This document shows positions 57,921 to 64,000 of a DNA stretch of 64,000 nucleotides, piece after piece. The notes beneath the pieces are model-generated. The model saw nothing but the letters and a program-made list of their open reading frames with translations. It did not search any database and had not been told where the DNA came from. Positions within the stretch are counted from its first letter, which is position 1; each line of letters opens with the position of its first letter. Made by a program: the position numbers and the translations under genes. Origin of the DNA: Planococcus sp. APC 4015 (GTDB taxonomy: Bacteria; Actinomycetota; Actinomycetes; Actinomycetales; Microbacteriaceae); contig JASDDH010000007.1 in NCBI GenBank assembly GCA_030407505.1, positions 62,001 to 126,000 on the forward strand, given 5' to 3'.

Positions 57921-58718
57921 ATGACGATCCCCGAGCACGGCTACCCCCTGACCGCCGCGATCAGTCCGCGCGTGCAGGTCGTACAGACGACGGACTCCAC
58001 GAACGCCGACGTCGTGCGCCACGCCACCGAATCCCCCGCGGAATGGCCGCACCTGTCGCTGCTGGTGACCACCGACCAGCGGGCCGGCCGCGGCCGGCTC
58101 GACCGCACCTGGACGGCGCCCGCCGGCACCGCGCTCGCCGTCTCGACCCTGGTCGACATCACGCGCATCCCGAACGCGTCGCGGGGCTGGCTCCCGCTCC
58201 TCGCCGGCGCGGCGATGACGCGGGCGATCCGCGCCCAGCTCGCCGGCACCGCCCACACCGCCGAGCTGAAGTGGCCCAACGACGTGCTCGTCGACGGCTT
58301 CAAGATCTGCGGCATCCTCGCCGAGGTGCTCCCCGGCGACGCCGACGCCGTGGTCGTCGGCACGGGTGTCAACACGACGATGCAGCCGGTGGACCTCCCC
58401 GTCGACACCGCGACGTCGTTCGCCGCGCTCGGCCTCGAGTGCGACGACGACCGCCTGCTCGCCGACTACCTCACCGCGCTGGACGAGCAGCTGGTCGCCC
58501 TGGCAGACGCTCTCGGCAACGCGGCGGCGGCGGGCATCGTGGGCGAGATCGAGGCGCTGTGCGCCACGCTGGGCCGCGACGTGGTCGTCGCGCTCCCCGA
58601 CGGCTCGCAGCTCACCGGACACGCGCAGCGTCTCGACGTCGACGGGCGGCTGGTCGTCGTCGACGCGCTGGGTGTCGAGGCCGCCGTCTCGGCCGGCGAC
58701 GTCGTGCACGTGCGCTGA
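57921..58718 (+). CDS. birA: Biotin--[acetyl-CoA-carboxylase] ligase
   Basis: 265 aa, without an N-terminal DNA-binding domain (class I BirA). Catalytic motifs: TDSTNADVVRH, biotinyl-AMP loop TDQRAGRGRLDRTWTAP (GRGR-type), ELKWPNDVLVDGFKICGILAEV with catalytic Lys, and VGTGVNTTMQP. The C-terminal SH3-like domain is RDVVVALPDGSQLTGHAQRLD. Biotinylates the carrier domain of the alpha subunit at 48.7-50.5 kb. Start ATG 57921 lies 7 bases after -10 TACCGT (leaderless). Confidence 0.95.
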   Translation: MTIPEHGYPLTAAISPRVQVVQTTDSTNADVVRHATESPAEWPHLSLLVTTDQRAGRGRLDRTWTAPAGTALAVSTLVDITRIPNASRGWLPLLAGAAMTRAIRAQLAGTAHTAELKWPNDVLVDGFKICGILAEVLPGDADAVVVGTGVNTTMQPVDLPVDTATSFAALGLECDDDRLLADYLTALDEQLVALADALGNAAAAGIVGEIEALCATLGRDVVVALPDGSQLTGHAQRLDVDGRLVVVDALGVEAAVSAGDVVHVR

Positions 58719-58774
58719 CGAAACGCACCGACGCGCTTCGCGGCGTTCGGGGCAGAGCCGGGGAGAATGACACC

Positions 58775-59344
58775 ATGACGCAGCCGATGAGCTACGGCGG
58801 TCGCCCGATGACTCCGGCGCCGGGGGCACCCACGCCCGAGCTGGGCGTCGCGCGGTTCCGCACGCACGCGCGTCGCCTCACGTGGTCCGCGCTCATCCTC
58901 ATCGCCGTCGCCGGAGCGGTCGGGTACTTCTACGGCAACCTGCCCGCGCCTTTCGAGAACTGGATGCTGCTGACCGCGGCATCCGTCATCGTGCTCTTCT
59001 TCGTGCTGCTGCCGTTCCTCGCGTGGTGGTCGCACGTGTACACGATCACGACACGCCGCGTGATCGAGCGCACCGGGGTCTTCGTCGCGCGTCGTCGTGA
59101 GCTCTCGCACGTGCGCGGGTACACGATCCAGGTGCGCCGCGGCATCCTCCAGCGCCTGTGGCGGGCCGGCACCCTCGTGCTCTCGAACGGGGTCGACGCG
59201 CCGCTGCGGCTCGTGAACGTGCCGACGATCGCCCTCGTGCACGAGGCGCTGGTGGATCAGGTCGAGGTCAATCAGATCCTCGCGCACCGCGATGCGCAGC
59301 CGCCGCTCCCGCCGGGCACGCCGCCCGTCCCCCCGCTCCCGTAG
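58775..59344 (+). CDS. PH (bPH2)-domain membrane protein
   Basis: 189 aa. Two membrane helices (LTWSALILIAVAGAVGYFYG and MLLTAASVIVLFFVLLPFLAW) followed by a bacterial PH domain: YTITTRRVIERTGVFVARRRELSHVRGYTIQV (TTRRVIERTGVFVARR quoted), ILQRLWRAGTLVLSNG; the C-terminus is Pro-rich. Similar proteins sit near birA/purK in Actinobacteria; function unclear, maybe membrane stress. ATG 58775 with -10 GAGAAT 7 bases before. Confidence 0.85.
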   Translation: MTQPMSYGGRPMTPAPGAPTPELGVARFRTHARRLTWSALILIAVAGAVGYFYGNLPAPFENWMLLTAASVIVLFFVLLPFLAWWSHVYTITTRRVIERTGVFVARRRELSHVRGYTIQVRRGILQRLWRAGTLVLSNGVDAPLRLVNVPTIALVHEALVDQVEVNQILAHRDAQPPLPPGTPPVPPLP

Positions 59345-59445
59345 CGCGGATCGCCTTCTTCGCCGCGAGACCGCGCTTGCGCACCGCCCGGAGCGCTCTT
59401 GCGTTGCGGACGGGCGGTTTCGTGCATCGAAGGGGGCAGGGGCAG

Positions 59446-59463
59446 AACCGCCGGCGCGGTTTT
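59446..59463 (+). terminator. Small GC hairpin with T-run before purK
   Basis: AACCGC-CGGC-GCGGTT then TT. It could end the PH-protein message, though it overlaps the purK promoter zone (GATGAT, 59466-59471). Confidence 0.4.
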
Positions 59464-59477
59464 GGGATGATGGGGCC

Positions 59478-60614
59478 ATGACATTGCGCATCGGGGTCGT
59501 GGGCGGCGGACAGCTGGCCCGCATGATGATCGCCCCGGCCGTGGAGCTCGGCATCGAGCTGCGCGTGCTGGCCGAGGACGAGGGGATGTCGGCCTCGCTC
59601 GCCGCGACGGCGGTGGGCGATTACCACGACGCCGAGACGGTCCTCGCGTTCGCCCGTGAGGTCGACGTCGTCACGTTCGATCACGAGCACGTGCCACAGG
59701 AGGTGCTGGCAGCCCTCGTCGACGCGGGTGTCTCGGTGCATCCCGGGCCCTCGCCCTTGGGAGTCGCCCAGGACAAGCTCGTCATGCGCGCGCGTCTCGA
59801 AGAGCTCGGGATGCCGCAGCCCGACTGGGCGGCGGTGACCGACGCGGGCGAGCTGCAGGCCTTCATCGACGCCCACGGCGGCCGCGCGGTCGTGAAGACG
59901 CCGCGGGGCGGCTACGACGGCAAGGGCGTGCGGGTGGTGTCCGCGGCGACCGAGGCCGAGGACTGGTTCACCGCGCTCGCCGAAGACGCCCGGGGCGGCG
60001 CGCTGCTGGTCGAGGAGCTCGTCGACTTCTCGCGCGAGCTCGCCCAGCAGATCGCCCGGCGCCCGTCGGGGGAGATGAGCGCCTACCCGGTCGTCGAGAC
60101 CGTGCAGCGAGGCGGCGTGTGCGCCGAGGTGCTCGCTCCGGCGCCGGGGGCGTCCGAGCGACTGAGCGAGGTCGCGCGGGGCATCGGCGTCGCGATCGCC
60201 GAAGGGCTGGGCGTGACGGGCATGCTCGCCGTCGAGCTCTTCGAGACCACGGACGAGCGCCTGCTCGTCAACGAGCTCGCGATGAGGCCGCACAACAGCG
60301 GTCACTGGAGCCAGGACGGCGCGGTGACGGGTCAGTTCGAGCAGCACCTGCGCGCGGTCGCCGACCTCCCGCTGGGCGATCCCTCGCCGCGCGCGCCCTT
60401 CACGGTGATGGTGAACATCCTGGGCGGTCCGGCCGAGGCGGCTCTCGACGAGCGTTTCGCCTCGGCGATGGCCGCCCACCCCTCGGCGAAGGTGCACACG
60501 TACGGCAAGGCGCCGCGCCCCGGCCGCAAGGTCGGGCACGTCACGGTCGCCGGCGACGACCTCGACGACGTGACCTACGAGGCCCGTGCGGCTGCATCCC
60601 ACTTCCTGGACTGA
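59478..60614 (+). CDS. purK: 5-(carboxyamino)imidazole ribonucleotide synthase
   Basis: 378 aa, ATP-grasp. Converts AIR, bicarbonate and ATP to N5-CAIR in purine synthesis. RIGVVGGGQLARMMIAPAVELG opening (IGVVGGGQLARMM), TFDHEHVPQEVL, ATP-grasp VVKTPRGGYDGKGV, EELVDFSRELAQQ, and VNELAMRPHNSGHWS. Start ATG 59478 with -10 GATGAT 7 bases before; in-frame codons upstream run through Arg-rich non-family text. purE follows after 64 bases. Confidence 0.95.
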   Translation: MTLRIGVVGGGQLARMMIAPAVELGIELRVLAEDEGMSASLAATAVGDYHDAETVLAFAREVDVVTFDHEHVPQEVLAALVDAGVSVHPGPSPLGVAQDKLVMRARLEELGMPQPDWAAVTDAGELQAFIDAHGGRAVVKTPRGGYDGKGVRVVSAATEAEDWFTALAEDARGGALLVEELVDFSRELAQQIARRPSGEMSAYPVVETVQRGGVCAEVLAPAPGASERLSEVARGIGVAIAEGLGVTGMLAVELFETTDERLLVNELAMRPHNSGHWSQDGAVTGQFEQHLRAVADLPLGDPSPRAPFTVMVNILGGPAEAALDERFASAMAAHPSAKVHTYGKAPRPGRKVGHVTVAGDDLDDVTYEARAAASHFLD

Positions 60615-60666
60615 GCACCGCCGAACACGAGGCGTGCCGTTGCGGGGTTCTTCCAGCCGCGCGGCC

Positions 60667-60672
60667 TAGCCT
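60667..60672 (+). promoter_or_regulatory. -10 hexamer TAGCCT of purE
   Basis: TAGCCT ends 7 bases before the GTG at 60679, a leaderless start that gives purE its own promoter. Confidence 0.5.
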
Positions 60673-60678
60673 GGTGCG

Positions 60679-61205
<527 letters not shown>

Positions 61206-61209
<4 letters not shown>

Positions 61210-62675
61210 CCGTCGTGAGCCCGCCCCGGGTCTCGGCGCCGCGGCACCGCGTCGTCGAGGACCGCCTGCTGCGCCACCCCGATCCCCGCTCCACCGACAT
61301 GATGTCGCGCCGCGGATGGTGGCTGGTGCTGTTCAACTTCGTGATCCCCGGATCGGCGCAGATCCTCGCCGGCAGCCGCCGTCTCGGCCGCTTCGGCCTC
61401 GGCGCCACGCTCGTGATGTGGGTCTCCGTCGTCATCGGGCTGCTGTTCGCCCTGCTCGCCCCCTCGGCGCTCCTCGGCTTCGCGACCGGCGCGTGGATCC
61501 CCGAGCTCTTGTCGTGGCTGCGTCCGCTGCCGCTGCTGGTCCTCCAGATCGCGCTCATCGGATACGCGGTGCTGTGGGGCGTGCTCACGGTCGACACCCT
61601 CCGACTCGTGCGCCTGGTCAAGACCGGCACGGTCTCGCGCTTCGGCATCGTCGCGCTCGCGATCGCGCTCATGGTCGCCGCGACCGGATCGGCGGCGTAC
61701 GCGGCGAACATCGCCGGCACGACGCGCGACACGATCCAGGTCATCTTCGGCCAGAGCGGGCCGTCGGTGCCGCCCTCCGACGGCTACTACAACATCCTCC
61801 TGCTCGGCGCCGACAGCGGCGAGGGCCGTGACTCGATGCGGTTCGACAGCATCTCGGTGGTCTCCATCAACGCCGACACCGGCGCGACGACGATCACCGG
61901 CATCCCGCGCGACATGCCGAACGTGCCGTTCTCGGCCGGACCCATGCAGGACAAGTACCCCAACGGCCACGAGTCGCATTCCGACCCGCGCTGCGGGTGG
62001 GGCAGCGGCATCAATCAGCTGCGCACCGAGGTCGAGGTCTGCCAGGACGGGAACGCCCTGTATCCGGATGCCGTCGCCAACGGCTCGGAGCCGGGCGTCG
62101 AGGCGACCAAGGATGCCGCTGAAGGCGTCCTCGGCATCGAGATCCCCTACTTCGTCTTCATCGACATGCACGGCTTCGCCGCACTCATCGACGCACTGGG
62201 TGGGGTCGACATCGACGTGACAGAGCGGGTGCCGATGGGCGGCGGGCCGGCCTACGAAGGCCAGCCGGTCGACGACTGGGCGATCGGCTGGGTCGAGGCG
62301 GGCCAGCAGCACATGGACGGCGACACCGCCCAGTGGTACGCCCGCTCGCGGTACACGACGAGCGATTTCGACCGCATGACGCGCCAGCGCGTCCTGCAGC
62401 AGGCGATGCTCGCGCAGTTCACCCCCGAGACGGTGCTGACCCGCTTCCAGGATGTCGCGAACGCCGGCGCCGCGATCGTCGAGACCGACCTTCCGCAGTC
62501 GCTCATCCCGTTCCTCGCCGACCTCGCGCTGAAGGCGAAGGACCACCCGGTCCAGGCGATCGAGCTCACGCCCGAGGGCGGGATCGATCAGTACGAGCCC
62601 GACTGGGCGTACATCCAGCAGCTCGTGCAGACGGCCCTGCACCCGCCGACTCCGACGCCGACTCCCGAGGGCTGA
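61206..62675 (+). CDS. LytR-CpsA-Psr (LCP) family cell-wall glycopolymer ligase
   Basis: 489 aa. Attaches wall polymers to peptidoglycan from lipid carriers. An N-terminal cytoplasmic tail and four helices ([19 protein letters not shown]... to [19 protein letters not shown]) are more than the usual single anchor. The LCP domain has [23 protein letters not shown] ([15 protein letters not shown]), Arg in [11 protein letters not shown], and [20 protein letters not shown] ([17 protein letters not shown]) with the key acidic/Arg residues. GTG 61206 overlaps purE; coupling purine synthesis with LCP is common in this order. Confidence 0.9.
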
Positions 62676-62678
62676 GCC

Positions 62679-63779
62679 GTGGTCGCCACGCTGCGCGTCG
62701 TGCTCGACCAGTCTCCTGAGCCGCGACTCGCCGAAGCCTCCCGCGAGCTTTCGAAGGCCCTCGTGCTGGGCGCGCCCGACGGCTGCGAGGTCGAGGCGAT
62801 CGTCCCCGCGGGCGTCGACTCGCCCGACGTCGCCGGTCTCTCGGACGTGCGGCACACGGCGCTGGCCCGCAGAGAACTCGCGGCGGCCCTGCAGCTCGGG
62901 ATCGGCACGGGCATCGGCGGGGGGATGATCCACTCGCCGTCGCTCTTCGCGCCGCTCGTCCGCCACGACCGCGTGCACGACCACGACCAGACCGTCGTGA
63001 CGGTGTGGGATCTGCGCGCATGGGACGCCCCCGACGAGCTGCCGCGCGGAGTCGCGGCGTGGCACAAGGCGATGCTCAAGCGCGCCGTCCGCCATGCCGA
63101 CGCAGTGGTCGTGCCCACGCACTCGCTCTCGGCGCGGCTCGTCGGCATCGCCCCCAAGCTCGCCGACCGGGTCCGTGTCATCGCCGGCGCATCGCCGCTC
63201 GGCTTCGGCGTTCCCCGGGACGAGGTCGGGCGGCGGCGCTCACTCGATCTGCCCGAAGGATGCGTGCTGCTGTCGGGCGGACCGCCGGCGTCCCACGCCC
63301 TCGCCGTCGGTTTCGCGGCGGTCGCGGCATCCGGAATCGACCTGCCCGTCGTCGTGATCGACGCCCCTGCGGGGCTCGAACCGGCGGTCGCCGAGCTGGC
63401 GTCCGCTTCCGGGCTTCCCGAGCGGCGTCTGCATGTGCGCGGCGCGCTGGATGCGGCCGACCGCGCGGCGGTCTACGGCTCGGCCGTGGCGTTCGTCGCC
63501 CCGTCGACCGCGGCCGGATTCCCGTGGCGCGTCGTGGACGCCCTGACGCTGGGTGTGCCGGTCATCGCGGCTGACTCCGAGGTGCACCGCGAGGTCGTCG
63601 TCGACGGGGGAGTCCTGGTCGAGGCCGACGAGTCGTCGGCGCTGGGGGCAGCGCTGCGCGACGCCGTCGCCTCGGCGGCTGCGGCCGACCGTCTCGCCGT
63701 GCTGGCCGGCGATCGCGGACGCGCGTTCTCGTGGCGGGAGGCCGCAGACAAGGTGTGGATGCTGCACGCCGAACTCTGA
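62679..63779 (+). CDS. Family 4-like glycosyltransferase (GT-B fold)
   Basis: 366 aa. N-terminal acceptor half with VVTVWDLRAWDAPDELPRG and HADAVVVPTHSLSARLV; C-terminal donor half with VLLSGGPPASHALAVGF, PERRLHVRGALDAADRAAVYGSAVAFVAPS (DAADRAAVYGSAVAFVAPS) and EGFGLP-like SxAAGFPWRVVDALTLGVPVI, the GT4 E-X7-E region being degenerate (AGFPWRVVDA). Cytoplasmic, envelope glycan assembly likely given the LCP neighbour. GTG 62679 lies 3 bases after that gene's stop. Confidence 0.85.
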   Translation: MVATLRVVLDQSPEPRLAEASRELSKALVLGAPDGCEVEAIVPAGVDSPDVAGLSDVRHTALARRELAAALQLGIGTGIGGGMIHSPSLFAPLVRHDRVHDHDQTVVTVWDLRAWDAPDELPRGVAAWHKAMLKRAVRHADAVVVPTHSLSARLVGIAPKLADRVRVIAGASPLGFGVPRDEVGRRRSLDLPEGCVLLSGGPPASHALAVGFAAVAASGIDLPVVVIDAPAGLEPAVAELASASGLPERRLHVRGALDAADRAAVYGSAVAFVAPSTAAGFPWRVVDALTLGVPVIAADSEVHREVVVDGGVLVEADESSALGAALRDAVASAAAADRLAVLAGDRGRAFSWREAADKVWMLHAEL

Positions 63780-63786
63780 CGGCCGT

Positions 63787-63805
63787 AAGTGTCAGTTGTA
63801 CACTT
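63787..63805. promoter_or_regulatory. Palindrome upstream of the last gene
   Basis: AAGTGT-CAGTTGT-ACACTT, 6-bp arms around 7 bases, about 30 bp above the start of the secreted-protein gene. Could be an operator, or the end of the glycosyltransferase transcript. Confidence 0.4.
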
Positions 63806-63830
63806 CAGCCACTTCCGTCACACTGTTCAC

Positions 63831-64000
63831 GTGAGCGCCCCTCGACAGACGCCTTCCCGCCTCCGTGCCCGGAAGATCCTCCTCGTCTTCGCGGCGACGC
63901 TCGCCCTCGTGTCGGGGGTGCTCGTCGCCCCCGCGGCCGCGACCGCCGTCCCCGCCGCCGAGACGTCGGTCGACCAGGCGCTGGGCTCGCCGGTGAAGGC
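63831..64000 (+). CDS. Secreted protein, N-terminus only (3' end outside window)
   Basis: GTG 63831 opens VSAPRQTPSRLRARKILLVF, a basic tail followed by a hydrophobic core (ATLALVSGVLVAPAAATAVP) and an AxA-type cleavage site near PAAATAVPAAE, then mature sequence TSVDQALGSPVK to the window edge: a Sec signal peptide without a lipobox. Its place after LCP and glycosyltransferase genes suggests a cell-wall hydrolase or amidase, but nothing of the domain is visible. -10 CACACT is 7 bases away (weak). Confidence 0.6.
   Translation, partial: MSAPRQTPSRLRARKILLVFAATLALVSGVLVAPAAATAVPAAETSVDQALGSPVK

Noticed and set aside
56180..59344. 1054-codon open frame on the plus strand across the carboxylase and birA genes
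   Set aside because: Its first two thirds are antisense to the carboxylase beta gene and read Arg/Asp/Gly/Val-rich text; only the end from 58775 is a real gene (PH-domain protein).

Overview
The window is a stretch of high-GC actinobacterial chromosome. Gene content, codon use (GTG starts, C/G third positions), very compact operons with 4-base ATGA/GTGA overlaps, Lsr2, a GlpR/SepX-type divisome protein and an acyl-CoA carboxylase with a small epsilon subunit all point to Microbacteriaceae, most likely Microbacterium or a close relative. No phage, plasmid, CRISPR or complete insertion sequence is visible. About two dozen start codons sit 6-8 bases after a TANNNT-type -10 hexamer, so leaderless transcripts appear to be common here.

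Layout. 1-4072: a carbohydrate ABC importer (binding lipoprotein truncated by the window edge, two permeases, no ATPase) coupled to a GH43 lipoprotein. 4073-16306: an apparent organosulfur acquisition island. It has a rhodanese, an SsuD-like FMN monooxygenase, a DszC/SfnB-like acyl-CoA dehydrogenase homologue, a complete oligopeptide-type ABC importer with fused ATPases, a ketopantoate-reductase-like enzyme and a GlcD-like flavoenzyme, then an AhpD-like protein and an FMN reductase. Similar inverted repeats lie before the first gene and before the FMN reductase. 16311-20398: AI-2E-type membrane protein, a MarR regulator with a divergent small gene, small unknowns, an alpha/beta hydrolase and a probable structured small RNA. 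20462-25301 (minus): a second AI-2E protein, then an unusual operon of GT2 glycosyltransferase, a PIG-L deacetylase/NodS-like methyltransferase fusion and a divergent acyl-CoA dehydrogenase, directly behind dps. 25456-28805: lsr2, a GAF-LuxR regulator and a divergent DUF485/ActP acetate-type symporter pair.

28867-33492: an Ogt homologue that lacks its catalytic cysteine, and a 1239-residue SF1-helicase-like protein with degenerate ATPase motifs plus a small downstream partner. 33577-38038: the cell-envelope/division neighbourhood mscL-fmdB-fthC / galU-rimJ-glpR(sepX) and tRNA-Ala(CGC); the gephyrin-like glp gene often found between galU and rimJ is absent. 38089-40615: Mn/Zn-type ABC importer under a double palindrome. 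40674-47109 (minus): acyl-CoA ligase, acetyltransferase, MFS exporter, phosphosugar mutase and purine nucleoside phosphorylase. 47200-51256: LpdA-type flavoprotein, biotin carboxylase/BCCP subunit and Maf. 51349-55655: TRAM-type RNA methyltransferase, then a response regulator/histidine kinase/membrane protein unit. 55947-57769: carboxylase epsilon and beta subunits, divergent from birA. 58775 to the end: PH-domain protein, purK-purE, an LCP ligase, a glycosyltransferase and the start of a secreted protein.

How it works together: the carboxylase alpha, beta and epsilon subunits and BirA form one functional set (acyl-CoA carboxylation and biotinylation) spread over 48.7-58.7 kb. galU, GlpR/SepX, LCP and the glycosyltransferases serve envelope construction. 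The sulfur island supplies import, C-S cleavage, reduced flavin and sulfur transfer in one block. The less ordinary parts are the sulfur island with its repeats and leader ORF, the GT2/deacetylase/methyltransferase operon, the pseudo-helicase, the cysteine-less Ogt and the structured intergenic RNA. All functional statements are from reading sequence motifs only; no database search was possible.
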